56,917 bases of DNA from Saccoglossus kowalevskii (taxonomy: Eukaryota > Hemichordata > Enteropneusta > Harrimaniidae), in contig NW_003142889.1 in the NCBI RefSeq assembly GCF_000003605.2, positions 7,381-64,297 of the forward strand. The letters are read 5' to 3'. How positions within the stretch are numbered: position 1 is the stretch's first letter; every line of letters begins with the position of its first letter. Made by a program: the position numbers and the translations under genes. Shown here piece by piece: positions 9,648 to 23,760 of the stretch. The notes under the pieces are model-generated. The model ran no database searches and was not told the origin of the DNA. It worked only from the letters and a program-made list of their open reading frames with translations.

Positions 9648-10849
9648 TTGTATAAGGCATACAAGCCTAAACTTCGGTGAAATAGCCATATCGATGTGGT
9701 GTTAATAATTTAGCCACAGTTTGTATAAGGTATACAAGTCTAAACTTCGGTGGAATAGCCGTATCGATGTGGTGTTAATAATTTAGCAACAGTTTGTATA
9801 AGGCATACAAGCCTAAACTTCGGTGAAATAGCCATATCGATGTGGTGTTAATAATTTAGCCACAGTTTGTATAAGGTATACAAGTCTAAACTTCGGTGAA
9901 ATAGCCATATCGATGTGGTGTTAATAATTTAGCCACAGTTTGTATAAGGTATACAAGTCTAAACTTCGGTGGAATAGCCGTATCGATATGGTGTTAATAA
10001 TTTAGCCACAGTTTGTATAAGGTATACAAGCCTAAACTTCGGTGAAATAGCCATATCGATGTGGTGTTAATAATTTAGCCACAGTTTGTATAAGGTATAC
10101 AAGTCTAAACTTCGGTGGAATAGCCGTATCGATATGGTGTTAATAATTTAGCCACAGTTTGTATAAGGTATACAAGCCTAAACTTCGGTGAAATAGCCAT
10201 ACCGATATGGTGTTAATAATTTAGCCACAGTTTGTATAAGGTATACTAGCCTAAACTTCGGTGAAATAGCCATATCGATGTGGTGTTAATAATTTAGCCA
10301 CAGTTTGTATAAGGTATACTAGCCTAAACTTCGGTGAAATGGCCGTATCGATATGGTGTTAATAATTTAGCAACAGTTTGTATAAGGTATACAAGCCTAA
10401 ACTTCGGTGGAATAGCCGTATCGATGTGGTGTTAATAATTTAGCAACAGTTTGTATAAGGTATACTAGCCTAAACTTCGGTGAAATAGCCATACCGATAT
10501 GGTGTTAATAATTTAGCCACAGTTTGTATAAGGTATACTAGCCTAAACTTCGGTGAAATAGCCATATCGATGTGGTGTTAATAATTTAGCCACAGTTTGT
10601 ATAAGGTATACTAGCCTAAACTTCGGTGAAATGGCCGTATCGATATGGTGTTAATAATTTAGCAACAGTTTGTATAAGGTATACAAGCCTAAACTTCGGT
10701 GGAATAGCCGTATCGATGTGGTGTTAATAATTTAGCAACAGTTTGTATAAGGTATACTAGCCTAAACTTCGGTGGAATAGCCGTATCGATATGGTGTAAA
10801 TAATTTAGCAACAGTTTGTATAATGTATACAAGCCTAAACTTCGGTGGA
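9648..10849 (+). repeat. 1.2-kb block shared with 45188-46389 (offset 35,540)
   Basis: About 16 monomers match in order. The offset is 35,540 at four separate landmarks: the AAGTC monomer, two GAAATGGCC monomers and the GTGTAAATAA monomer. Only about four differences were noticed, including GTATACTAG against GTATATTAG near 45786, GATATGG against GATATTG near 46187 and GGTGG against GGTTG near 46314. This is the longest clean copy found. Confidence 0.85.
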
Positions 10850-11070
10850 ATAGCCATACCGATGTGGTGTTAATAATTTAGCAACAGTTTGTATAAGGCA
10901 TACAAGCCTAAACGTCGGTGGAATAGCCATACCGATGTGGTGTTAATAATTTAGCAACAGTTTGTATAAGGCATACAAGCCTAAACGTCGGTGGAATAGC
11001 CATATCGATGTGGTGTTAATAATTTAGCCACAGTTTGTATAAGGTATACTAGCCTAAACTTCGGTGGAAA
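10445..11070 (+). repeat. Block shared with 18256-18881 (offset 7,811)
   Basis: The offset is exactly 107 monomers at four landmarks (TATACTAG monomer, GTGTAAATAA, AACGTCGG and GGAAAAGCC). The two copies diverge at about 11072, where GCCGTATCG faces GCCATATCG. Part of the block, from the GTGTAAATAA monomer onward, is found a third time starting at about 21760. Confidence 0.82.
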
Positions 11071-11835
11071 AGCCGTATCGATGTGATGTTAATAATTTAG
11101 CCACAGTTTGTATAAGGTATACTAGCCTAAACTTCGGTGGAATAGCCGTATCGATGTGGTGTTAATAATTTAGCAACAGTTTGTATAAGGTATACTAGCC
11201 TAAACTTCGGTGAAATAGCCGTATCGATATGGTGTTAATAATTTAGCAACAGTTTGTATAAGGTATACAAGCCTAAACTTCGGTGGAATAGCCGTATCGA
11301 TGTGGTGTTAATAATTTAGCCACAGTTTGTATAAGGTATACAAGCCTAAACTTCGGTGAAATAGCCATACCGATGTGGTGTTAATAATTTAGCAACAGTT
11401 TGTATAATGTATACAAGCCTAAACTTCGGTGGAATAGCCGTATCGATGTGATGTTAATAATTTAGCAACAGTTTGTATAATGTATACAAGCCTAAACTTC
11501 GGTGGAATAGCCGTATCGATGTGGTGTTAATAATTTAGCAACAGTTTGTATAAGGTATACAAGCCTAAACGTCGGTGGAATAGCCGTATCGATGTGGTGT
11601 TAATAATTTAGCAACAGTTTGTATAATGTATACAAGCCTAAACTTCGGTGAAATAGCCATACCGATGTGGTGTTAATAATTTAGCAACAGTTTGTATAAT
11701 GTATACAAGCCTAAACTTCGGTGGAATAGCCGTATCGATGTGATGTTAATAATTTAGCAACAGTTTGTATAATGTATACAAGCCTAAACTTCGGTGGAAT
11801 AGCCGTATCGATGTGGTGTTAATAATTTAGCAACA

Positions 11836-12420
11836 GTTTGTATAAGGTATACAAGCCTAAACGTCGGTGGAATAGCCGTATCGATGTGGTGTTAATAATT
11901 TAGCAACAGTTTGTATAAGGTATACAAGCCTAAACTTCGGTGAAATAGCCATACCGATGTGGTGTTAATAATTTAGCAACAGTTTGTATAATGTACACAA
12001 GCCTAAACTTCGGTGGAATAGCCGTATCGATGTGGTGTTAATAATTTAGCAACAGTTTGTATAATGTATACAAGCCTAAACTTCGGTGAAATAGCCGTAT
12101 CGATGTGGTGTTAATAATTTAGCAACAGTTTGTATAAGGTATACAAGCCTAAACTTCGGTGGAATAGCCATATCGATGTGGTGTTAATAATTTAGCAACA
12201 GTTTGTATAATGTACACAAGCCTAAACTTCGGTGGAATAGCCGTATCGATGTGGTGTTAATAATTTAGCAACAGTTTGTATAAGGTATACAAGCCTAAAC
12301 TTCGGTGGAATAGCCATATCGATGTGGTGTTAATAATTTAGCCACAGTTTGTATAATGTATACAAGCCTAAACTTCGGTGAAATAGCCGTATCGATGTGG
12401 TGTTAATAATTTAGCAACAG
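11836..12420 (+). repeat. Block shared with 46938-47522 (offset 35,102)
   Basis: About eight monomers, beginning with an AACGTCGG monomer and including alternating TGTACAC and TGTATAC forms, appear in the same order. The offset is 35,102 at both the ACGTC and the first TGTACAC landmarks. That is six monomers less than the 35,540 offset of the 9648-10849 block, so the two regions are collinear with a net six-monomer difference. Confidence 0.75.
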
Positions 12421-12760
12421 TTTGTATAATGTACACAAGCCTAAACTTCGGTGGAATAGCCGTATCGATGTGGTGTTAATAATTTAGCAACAGTTTGTAT
12501 AATGTATACAAGCCTAAACTTCGGTGAAATAGCCATACCGATGTGGTGTTAATAATTTAGCAACAGTTTGTATAATGTACACAAGCCTAAACTTCGGTGG
12601 AATAGCCGTATCGATGTGGTGTTAATAATTTAGCAACAGTTTGTATAATGTATACAAGCCTAAACTTCGGTGAAATAGCCATACCGATGTGGTGTTAATA
12701 ATTTAGCAACAGTTTGTATAATGTACACAAGCCTAAACTTCGGTGGAATAGCCGTATCGA
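12417..12760 (+). repeat. Dimeric (146-bp) higher-order repeat
   Basis: Two monomer types alternate. Type 1 has TGTACACAAG with GGTGGAAT and CCGTATCG. Type 2 has TGTATACAAG with GGTGAAAT and CCATACCG. The same alternation appears near 17757-18060, 19800-20100, 21250-21700, 47520-47870 and 49860-50400, so this dimer is a common local amplification unit. Confidence 0.75.
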
Positions 12761-15700
12761 TATGGTGTTAATAATTTAGCCACAGTTTGTATAAGGTATA
12801 CAAGCCTAACTTCGGTGAAATAGCCATACCGATATGGTGTTAATAATTTAGCCACAGTTTGTATAAGGTATACTAGCCTAAACTTCGGTGAAATAGCCAT
12901 ATCGATGTGGTGTTAATAATTTAGCCACAGTTTGTATAAGGTATACTAGCCTAAACTTCGGTGAAATGGCCGTATCGATATGGTGTTAATAATTTAGCAA
13001 CAGTTTGTATAAGGTATACAAGCCTAAACTTCGGTGGAATAGCCATATCGATGTGGTGTTAATAATTTAGCAACAGTTTGTATAAGGTATACTAGCCTAA
13101 ACTTCGGTGAAATAGCCATACCGATATGGTGTTAATAATTTAGCCACAGTTTGTATAAGGTATACTAGCCTAAACTTCGGTGAAATAGCCATATCGATGT
13201 GGTGTTAATAATTTAGCCACAGTTTGTATAAGGTATACAAGCCTAAACTTCGGTGGAAAAGCCATACCGATGTGGTGTTAATAATTTAGCCACAGTTTGT
13301 ATAATGTATACAAGCCTAAACTTCGGTGAAATAGCCGTATCGATGTGGTGTTAATAATTTAGCAACAGTTTGTATAAGGTATACAAGCCTAAACTTCGGT
13401 GGAATAGCCATATCGATGTGGTGTTAATAATTTAGCCACAGTTTGTATAAGGTATACAAGTCTAAACTTCGGTGGAATAGCCGTATCGATATGGTGTTAA
13501 TAATTTAGCCACAGTTTGTATAAGGTATACAAGCCTAAACTTCGGTGAAATAGCCATACCGATATGGTGTTAATAATTTAGCCACAGTTTGTATAAGGTA
13601 TACTAGCCTAAACTTCGGTGAAATAGCCATATCGATGTGGTGTTAATAATTTAGCCACAGTTTGTATAAGGTATACTAGCCTAAACTTCGGTGAAATGGC
13701 CGTATCGATATGGTGTTAATAATTTAGCAACAGTTTGTATAAGGTATACAAGCCTAAACTTCTGCGGAATAGCCGTATCGATGTGGTGTTAATAATTTAG
13801 CAATAGTTTGTATAAGGTATACAAGCCTAAACTTCGGTGGAATAGCCGTATCGATGTGGTGTTAATAATTTAGCCACAGTTTGTATAAGGCATACAAGCC
13901 TAAACTTCGGTGGAATAGCCATACCGATGTGGTGTTAATAATTTAGCAACAGTTTGTATAAGGTATACTAGCCTAAACTTCGGTGAAATAGCCGTATCGA
14001 TATGGTGTTAATAATTTAGCAACAGTTTGTATGAGGTATACAAGCCTAAACTTCGGTGGAATAGCCGTATCGATGTGGTGTAAATAATTTAGCAACAGTT
14101 TGTATAAGGTATACAAGCCTAAACTTCGGTGGAATAGCCGTATCGATGTGGTGTTAATAATTTATCCACAGTTTGTGTAAGGTATACAAGCCTAAACTTC
14201 GGTGGAATAGCCATATCGATGTGGTGTTAATAATTTAGCAACAGTTTGTATAAGGTACACAAGCCTAAACTTCGGTGGAATAGCCGTATCGACGTGGTGT
14301 TAATAATTTAGCAACAGTTTGTATAAGGTATACAAGCCTAAACTTCGGTGGAATAGCCATATCGATGTGGTGTTAATAATTTAGCCACAGTTTGTATAAG
14401 GTATACTAGCCTAAACTTCGGTGCAATAGCCGTATCGACGTGGTGTTAATAATTTAGCAACAGTTTGTATAAGGTATGCAAGCCTAAACTTCGGTGGAAT
14501 AGCCATATCGATGTGGTGTTAATAATTTAGCCACAGTTTGTATAATGTATACAAGCCTAAACTTCGGTGGAATAGCCGTATCGACGTGGTGTTAATAATT
14601 TAGCAACAGTTTGTATAATGTATACAAGCCTAAACTTCGGTGGAAAAGCCATATCGATGTGGTGTTAATAATTTAGCAAACAGTTTGTATAAGGTACACA
14701 AGCCTAAACGTCGGTGGAATAGCCGTATCGATGTGGTGTTAATAATTTAGCAACAGTTTGTATAAGGTATACAAGCCTAAACTTCGGTGGAATAGCCGTA
14801 TCGATCTCGTGTTAATAATTTAGCAACAGTTTGTATAAGGTATACAAGCCTAAACTTCGGTGGAATAGCCATATCGATGTGGTGTTAATAATTTAGCCAC
14901 AGTTTGTATAATGTATACAAGCCTAAACTTCGATGGAATAGCCGTATCGACGTGGTGTTAATAATTTATCAACAGTTTGTATAATGTATACAAGCCTAAA
15001 CTTCGGTGGAATAGCCGTATCGATGTGGTGTTAATAATTTAGCTACAGTTTGTATAAGGTATACAAGCCTAAACTTCGGTAGAATAGCCGTATCGATGTG
15101 GTGTTAATAATTTAGCCACAGTTTGTATAAGGTATACTAGCCTAAACTTCGGTGAAATAGCCGTATCGATATGGTGTTAATAATTTAGCAACAGTTTGTA
15201 TTAGGTATACTAGCCTAAACTTCGGTGAAATAGCCGTATCGATATGGTGTTAATAATTTAGCAACAGTTTGTATAAGGTATACAAGCCTAAACTTCGGTG
15301 GAATAGCCATATCGATGTGGTGTTAATAATTTAGCCACAGTTTGTATAAGGTATACAAGCCTAAACTTCGGTGGAATAGCCATATCGATGTGGTGTTAAT
15401 AATTTAGCCACAGTTTGTATAAGGTATACAAGCCTAAACTTCGGTGGAAAAGCCATATCGATGTGGTGTTAATAATTTAGCAACAGTTTGTATGAGGTAC
15501 ACAAGCCTAAACTTCGGTGGAATAGCCGTATCGATGTGGTGTTAATAATTTAGCAACAGTTTGTATAAGGTATACAAGCCTAAACTTCGGTGGAATAGCC
15601 GTATCGATCTCGTGTTAATAATTTAGCAACAGTTTGTATAAGGTATACAAGCCTAAACTTCGGTGGAATAGCCATATCGATGTGGTGTTAATAAATTAGC

Positions 15701-18700
15701 CACAGTTTGTATAAGGTATACAAGCCTAAACTTCGGTGGAATAGCCGTATCGATGTGGTGTTAATAATTTAGCAACAGTTTGTATAAGGTATACAAGCCT
15801 ATACTTCGGTGGAATAGCCGTATCGATGTGGTGTTAATAATTTAGCAAACAGTATGTATAAGGTACACAAGCCTAAACTTCGGTGGAATAGCCGTATCGA
15901 CGTGGTGTTAATAATTTAGCAACAGTTTGTATAAGGTATACAAGCCTAAACTTCGGTGGAATAGCCGTATCGACGTGGTGTTAATAATTTAGCAATAGTT
16001 TGTATAAGGTATACAAGCCTAAACTTCGGTGGAATAGCCATATCGATGTGGTGTTAATAATTTAGCCACAGTTTGTATAAGGTATACTAGCCTAAACTTC
16101 GGTGAAATAGCCGTATCGATATGGTGTTAATAATTTAGCAACAGTTTGTATAAGGTATACAAGCCTAAACTTCGGTGGAATAGCCGTATCGACGTGGTGT
16201 TAATAATTTAGCAACAGTTTGTATAAGGTATACAAGCCTAAACTTCGGTGGAATAGCCATATCGATGTGGTGTTAATAATTTAGCAACAGTTTGTATAAT
16301 GTATACAAGCCTAAACTTCGGTGGAATAGCCGTATCGACGTGGTGTTAATAATTTAGCAACAGTTTGTATAATGTATACAAGCCTAAACTTCGGTGGAAT
16401 AGCCGTATCGACGTGGTGTTAATAATTTAGCAACAGTTTGTATAATGTATACAAGCCTAAACTTCGGTGGAAAAGCCATATCGATGTGGTGTTAATAATT
16501 TAGCAACAGTTTGTATAAGGTACACAAGCCTAAACTTTGGTGGAGTAGCCGTATCGATGTGGTGTTAATAATTTAGCAACAGTTTGTATAAGGTATACAA
16601 GCCTAAACTTCGGTGGAATAGCCGTATCGATCTCGTGTTAATAATTTAGCAACAGTTTGTATAAGGTATACAAGCCTAAACTTCGGTGGAATAGCCATAT
16701 CGATGTGGTGTTAATAATTTAGCCACAGTTTGTATAATGTATACAAGCCTAAACTTCGGTGGAATAGCCGTATCGACGTGGTGTTAATAATTTATCAACA
16801 GTTTGTATAATGTATACAAGCCTAAACTTCGGTGGAATAGCCATACCGATGTGGTGTTAATAATTTAGCAACAGTTTGTATAAGGTATACTAGCCTAAAC
16901 TTCGGTGAAATAGCCGTATCGATATGGTGTTAATAATTTAGCAACAGTTTGTATAATGTATACAAGCCTAAACTTCGGTGGAATAGCCGTATCGATGTGG
17001 TGTTAATAATTTAGCTACAGTTTGTATAAGGTATACAAGCCTAAACTTCGGTAGAATAGCCGTATCGATGTGGTGTTAATAATTTAGCCACAGTTTGTAT
17101 AAGGTATACTAGCCTAAACTTCGGTGAAATAGCCGTATCGATATGGTGTTAATAATTTAGCAACAGTTTGTATTAGGTATACTAGCCTAAACTTCGGTGA
17201 AATAGCCGTATCGATATGGTGTTAATAATTTAGCAACAGTTTGTATAAGGTATACAAGCCTAAACTTCGGTGGAATAGCCATATCGATGTGGTGTTAATA
17301 ATTTAGCAACAGTTTGTATGAGGTACACAAGCCTAAACTTCGGTAGAATTGCCGTATCGACGTGGTGTTAATAATTTAGCAACAGTTTGTATAATGTATA
17401 CAAGCCTAAACTTCGGTGGAATAGCCGTATCGACGTGGTGTTAATAATTTAGCAACAGTTTGTATAATGTATACAAGCCTAAACTTCGGTGGAATAGCCA
17501 TATCGATGTGGTGTTAATAATTTAGCAACAGTTTGTATAATGTACACAAGCCTAAACTTCGGTGGAATAGCCGTATCGATGTGGTGTTAATAATTTAGCA
17601 ACAGTTTGTATAAGGTATACAAGCCTAAACTTCGGTGGAATAGCCATATCGATGTGGTGTTAATAATTTAGCCACAGTTTGTATAATGTATACAAGCCTA
17701 AACTTCGGTGAAATAGCCGTATCGATGTGGTGTTAATAATTTAGCAACAGTTTGTATAATGTACACAAGCCTAAACTTCGGTGGAATAGCCGTATCGATG
17801 TGGTGTTAATAATTTAACAACAGTTTGTATAATGTATACAAGCCTAAACTTCGGTGAAATAGCCATACCGATGTGGTGTTAATAATTTAGCAACAGTTTG
17901 TATAATGTACACAAGCCTAAACTTCGGTGGAATAGCCGTATCGATGTGGTGTTAATAATTTAGCAACAGTTTGTATAATGTACACAAGCCTAAACTTCGG
18001 TGGAATAGCCGTATCGATGTGGTGTTAATAATTTAGCAACAGTTTGTATAATGTATACAAGCCTAAACTTCGGTGAAATAGCCGTATCGATGTGGTGTTA
18101 ATAATTTAGCAACAGTTTGTATAAGGTATACAAGCCTAAACTTCGGTGGAATAGCCGTATCGATGTGGTGTTAATAATTTAGCAACAGTTTGTATAATGT
18201 ATACAAGGCTAAACTTCGGTGAAATAGCCGTATCGATGTGGTGTTATAATTTAGCAACAGTTTGTATAAGGTATACTAGCCTAAACTTCGGTGAAATAGC
18301 CATACCGATATGGTGTTAATAATTTAGCCACAGTTTGTATAAGGTATACTAGCCTAAACTTCGGTGAAATAGCCATATCGATGTGGTGTTAATAATTTAG
18401 CCACAGTTTGTATAAGGTATACTAGCCTAAACTTCGGTGAAATGGCCGTATCGATATGGTGTTAATAATTTAGCAACAGTTTGTATAAGGTATACAAGCC
18501 TAAACTTCGGTGGAATAGCCGTATCGATGTGGTGTTAATAATTTAGCAACAGTTTGTATAAGGTATACTAGCCTAAACTTCGGTGGAATAGCCGTATCGA
18601 TATGGTGTAAATAATTTAGCAACAGTTTGTATAATGTATACAAGCCTAAACTTCGGTGGAATAGCCATACCGATGTGGTGTTAATAATTTAGCAACAGTT

Positions 18701-18870
18701 TGTATAAGGCATACAAGCCTAAACGTCGGTGGAATAGCCATACCGATGTGGTGTTAATAATTTAGCAACAGTTTGTATAAGGCATACAAGCCTAAACGTC
18801 GGTGGAATAGCCATATCGATGTGGTGTTAATAATTTAGCCACAGTTTGTATAAGGTATACTAGCCTAAAC

Positions 18871-19510
18871 TTCGGTGGAAAAGCCATATCGATGTGATGT
18901 TAATAATTTAGCCACAGTTTGTATAAGGTATACTAGCCTAAACTTCGGTGAAATAGCCGTATCGATGTGGTGTTAATAATTTAGCAACAGTTTGTATAAG
19001 GTATACTAGCCTAAACTTCGGTGGAATAGCCGTATCGATGTGGTGTTAATAATTTAGCAACAGTTTGTATAAGGTATACTAGCCTAAACTTCGGTGAAAT
19101 AGCCGTATCGATGTGGTGTTAATAATTTAGCCACAGTTTGTATGAGGTATACAAGCCTAAACTTCGGTGGAATAGCCGTATCGATGTGGTGTTAATAATT
19201 TAGCCACAGTTTGTATAAGGTATACAAGCCTAAACTTCGGTGAAATAGCCATACCGATGTGGTGTTAATAATTTAGCAACAGTTTGTATAATGTATACAA
19301 GCCTAAACTTCGGTGGAATAGCCGTATCGATGTGATGTTAATAATTTAGCAACAGTTTGTATAATGTATACAAGCCTAAACTTCGGTGGAATAGCCGTAT
19401 CGATGTGGTGTTAATAATTTAGCAACAGTTTGTATAAGGTATACAAGCCTAAACGTCGGTGGAATAGCCGTATCGATGTGGTGTTAATAATTTAGCAACA
19501 GTTTGTATAA
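18871..19510 (+). repeat. Block shared with 46381-47020 (offset 27,510)
   Basis: Starting with GGAAAAGCCATATCGATGTGATG, about nine monomers match in order with a constant offset of 27,510, checked at the TATGAGG monomer (19141 and 46651) and at 19501. The copies diverge at 19511, where TGTATAC faces GGTATAC. Confidence 0.8.
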
Positions 19511-20220
19511 TGTATACAAGCCTAAACTTCGGTGAAATAGCCATACCGATGTGGTGTTAATAATTTAGCAACAGTTTGTATAATGTACACAAGCCTAAAC
19601 TTCGGTGGAATAGCCGTATCGATGTGATGTTAATAATTTAGCAACAGTTTGTATAATGTATACAAGCCTAAACTTCGGTGAAATAGCCGTATCGATGTGG
19701 TGTTAATAATTTAGCAACAGTTTGTATAAGGTATACAAGCCTAAACTTCGGTGGAATAGCCGTATCGATGTGGTGTTAATAATTTAGCAACAGTTTGTAT
19801 AATGTATACAAGCCTAAACTTCGGTGAAATAGCCATACCGATGTGGTGTTAATAATTTAGCAACAGTTTGTATAATGTACACAAGCCTAAACTTCGGTGG
19901 AATAGCCGTATCGATGTGGTGTTAATAATTTAGCAACAGTTTGTATAATGTATACAAGCCTAAACTTCGGTGAAATAGCCATACCGATGTGGTGTTAATA
20001 ATTTAGCAACAGTTTGTATAATGTACACAAGCCTAAACTTCGGTGGAATAGCCGTATCGATGTGGTGTTAATAATTTAGCAACAGTTTGTATAATGTATA
20101 CAAGCCTAAACTTCGGTGAAATAGCCGTATCGATGTGGTGTTAATAATTTAGCAACAGTTTGTATAAGGTATACAAGCCTAAACTTCGGTGGAATAGCCG
20201 TATCGATGTGGTGTTAATAA

Positions 20221-20985
20221 TTTAGCAACAGTTTGTATAATGTATACAAGCCTAAACTTCGGTGAAATAGCCGTATCGATGTGGTGTTAATAATTTAGCA
20301 ACAGTTTGTATAAGGTATACAAGCTTAAACTTCGGTGGAATAGCCATATCGATGTGGTGTTAATAATTTAGCCACAGTTTGTATAAGGTATACAAGTCTA
20401 AACTTCGGTGGAATAGCCGTATCGATATGGTGTTAATAATTTAGCCACAGTTTGTATAAGGTATACAAGCCTAAACTTCGGTGAAATAGCCATACCGATA
20501 TGGTGTTAATAATTTAGCCACAGTTTGTATAAGGTATACTAGCCTAAACTTCGGTGAAATAGCCATATCGATGTGGTGTTAATAATTTAGCCACAGTTTG
20601 TATAAGGTATACTAGCCTAAACTTCGGTGAAATGGCCGTATCGATATGGTGTTAATAATTTAGCAACAGTTTGTATAAGGTATACAAGCCTAAACTTCGG
20701 TGGAATAGCCATATCGATGTGGTGTTAATAATTTAGCAACAGTTTGTATAAGGTATACTAGCCTAAACTTCGGTGAAATAGCCATACCGATATGGTGTTA
20801 ATAATTTAGCCACAGTTTGTATAAGGTATACTAGCCTAAACTTCGGTGAAATAGCCATATCGATGTGGTGTTAATAATTTAGCCACAGTTTGTATAAGGT
20901 ATACAAGCCTAAACTTCGGTGGAAAAGCCATACCGATGTGGTGTTAATAATTTAGCCACAGTTTGTATAATGTATACAAGCCTAA
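20221..20985 (+). repeat. Block shared with 32767-33531 and in part with 12770-13320
   Basis: The offset to the second copy is 12,546 at three landmarks (AAGTC, GAAATGGCC and GGAAAAGCCATACC), and only one substitution was noticed, at about 20325 (AAGCTTAAAC). The right two-thirds also matches 12770-13320 with an offset of 7,666. This makes it a three-copy segmental unit of about 10.5 monomers containing the three-monomer cassette. Confidence 0.82.
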
Positions 20986-21335
20986 ACTTCGGTGAAATAG
21001 CCGTATCGATGTGGTGTTAATAATTTAGCAACAGTTTGTATAATGTATACAAGCCTAAACTTCGGTGGAATAGCCGTATCGATGTGGTGTTAATAATTTA
21101 GCAACAGTTTGTATAAGGTATACAAGCCTAAACGTCGGTGGAATAGCCGTATCGATGTGGTGTTAATAATTTAGCAACAGTTTGTATAAGGTATACAAGC
21201 CTAAACTTCGGTGAAATAGCCATACCGATGTGGTGTTAATAATTTAGCAACAGTTTGTATAATGTACACAAGCCTAAACTTCGGTGGAATAGCCGTATCG
21301 ATGTGGTGTTAATAATTTAGCAACAGTTTGTATAA

Positions 21336-21765
21336 TGTATACAAGCCTAAACTTCGGTGAAATAGCCGTATCGATGTGGTGTTAATAATTTAGCAACAGT
21401 TTGTATAATGTACACAAGCCTAAACTTCGGTGGAATAGCCGTATCGATGTGGTGTTAATAATTTAACAACAGTTTGTATAATGTATACAAGCCTAAACTT
21501 CGGTGAAATAGCCATACCGATGTGGTGTTAATAATTTAGCAACAGTTTGTATAATGTACACAAGCCTAAACTTCGGTGGAATAGCCGTATCGATGTGGTG
21601 TTAATAATTTAGCAACAGTTTGTATAATGTATACAAGCCTAAACTTCGGTGAAATAGCCCTACCGATGTGGTGTTAATAATTTAGCACAGTTTGTATAAT
21701 GTACACAAGCCTAAACTTCGGTGGAATAGCCGTATCGATGTGGTGTTAATAATTTAGCAACAGTT
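21336..21765 (+). repeat. Block shared with 49795-50224 (offset 28,459)
   Basis: Rare variants TTTAACAACAG (21467 and 49926) and GAAATAGCCCTACC (21658 and 50117) occur in both with the same offset of 28,459. TTTAACAACAG also occurs near 17815. The copies differ by a 1-bp deletion near 21687 and diverge after about 21765. Confidence 0.78.
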
Positions 21766-23649
21766 TGTATAAGGTATACTAGCCTAAACTTCGGTGGAAT
21801 AGCCGTATCGATATGGTGTAAATAATTTAGCAACAGTTTGTATAATGTATACAAGCCTAAACTTCGGTGGAATAGCCATACCGATGTGGTGTTAATCATT
21901 TAGCAACAGTTTGTATAAGGCATACAAGCCTAAACGTCGGTGGAATAGCCATACCGATGTGGTGTTAATAATTTAGCAACAGTTTGTATAAGGCATACAA
22001 GCCTAAACGTCGGTGGAATAGCCATATCGATGTGGTGTTAATAATTTAGCCACAGTTTGTATAAGGTATACTAGCCTAAACTTCGGTGAAATAGCCGTAT
22101 CGATGTGGTGTTAATAATTTAGCAACAGTTTGTATAAGGTATACTAGCCTAAACTTCGGTGGAATAGCCGTATCGATGTGGTGTTAATAATTTAGCAACA
22201 GTTTGTATAAGGTATACTAGCCTAAACTTCGGTGAAATAGCCGTATCGATGTGGTGTTAATAATTTAGCCACAGTTTGTATGAGGTATACAAGCCTAAAC
22301 TTCGGTGGAATAGCCGTATCGATGTGGTGTTAATAATTTAGCCACAGTTTGTATAAGGTATACAAGCCTAAACTTCGGTGAAATAGCCGTATCGATGTGG
22401 TGTTAATAATTTAGCAACAGTTTGTATAATGTATACAAGCTAAACTTCGGTGGAATAGCCATATCGATGTGGTGTTAATAATTTAGCAACAGTTTGTATA
22501 ATGTATACAAGCCTAAACTTCGGTGAAATAGCCGTATCGATGTGGTGTTAATAATTTAGCAACAGTTTGTATAATGTATACAAGCCTAAACTTCGGTGGA
22601 ATAGCCGTATCGATGTGGTGTTAATAATTTAGCTACAGTTTGTATAAGGTATACAAGCCTAAACTTCGGTAGAATAGCCGTATCGATGTGGTGTTAATAA
22701 TTTAGCCACAGTTTGTATAAGGTATACTAGCCTAAACTTCGGTGAAATAGCCGTATCGATATGGTGTTAATAATTTAGCAACAGTTTGTATTAGGTATAC
22801 TAGCCTAAACTTCGGTGAAATAGCCGTATCGATATGGTGTTAATAATTTAGCAACAGTTTGTATAAGGTATACAAGCCTAAACTTCGGTGGAATAGCCAT
22901 ATCGATGTGGTGTTAATAATTTAGCAACAGTTTGTATGAGGTACACAAGCCTAAACTTCGGTGGAATAGCCGTATCGATGTGGTGTTAATAATTTAGCAA
23001 CAGTTTGTATAAGGTATACAAGCCTAAACTTCGGTGGAATAGCCGTATCGATCTCGTGTTAATAATTTAGCTACTGTTTGTATAAGGTATACAAGCCTAA
23101 ACTTCGGTAGAATTGCCGTATCGATGTGGTGTTAATAATTTAGCCACAGTTTGTATAAGGTATACTAGCCTAAACTTCGGTGAAATAGCCGTATCGATAT
23201 GGTGTTAATAATTTAGCAACAGTTTGTATTAGGTATACTAGCCTAAACTTCGGTGAAATAGCCGTATCGATATGGTGTTAATAATTTAGCAACAGTTTGT
23301 ATAAGGTATACAAGCCTAAACTTCGGTGGAATAGCCATATCGATGTGGTGTTAATAATTTAGCCACAGTTTGTATAAGGTATACAAGCCTAAACTTCGGT
23401 GGAATAGCCATATCGATGTGGTGTTAATAATTTAGCCACAGTTTGTATAAGGTATACAAGCCTAAACTTCGGTGGAAAAGCCATATCGATGTGGTGTTAA
23501 TAATTTAGCAACAGTTTGTATGAGGTACACAAGCCTAAACTTCGGTGGAATAGCCATATCGATGTGGTGTTAATAATTTAGCAACAGTTTGTATAAGGTA
23601 TACAAGCCTAAACTTCGGTGGAATAGCCGTATCGATCTCGTGTTAATAA

Positions 23650-23760
23650 TTTAGCAACAGTTGTATAAGGTATACTAGCTAAACTTCGGTGAAATAGCCG
23701 TATCGATATGGTGTTAATAATTTAGCAACAGTTTGTATAATGTATACAAGCTAAACTTCG
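23650..23760. other. Indel-dense patch in the satellite
   Basis: CAGTTTG loses a T near 23660, and TAGCCTAAAC and AAGCCTAAAC each lose a C near 23679 and 23750. The surrounding monomers are full length. Confidence 0.6.

Noticed and set aside
21711-21899. 62-codon frame on the minus strand
   Set aside because: It lies wholly inside the satellite and reads through variant monomers. It has no start context, domain or codon-use signal.
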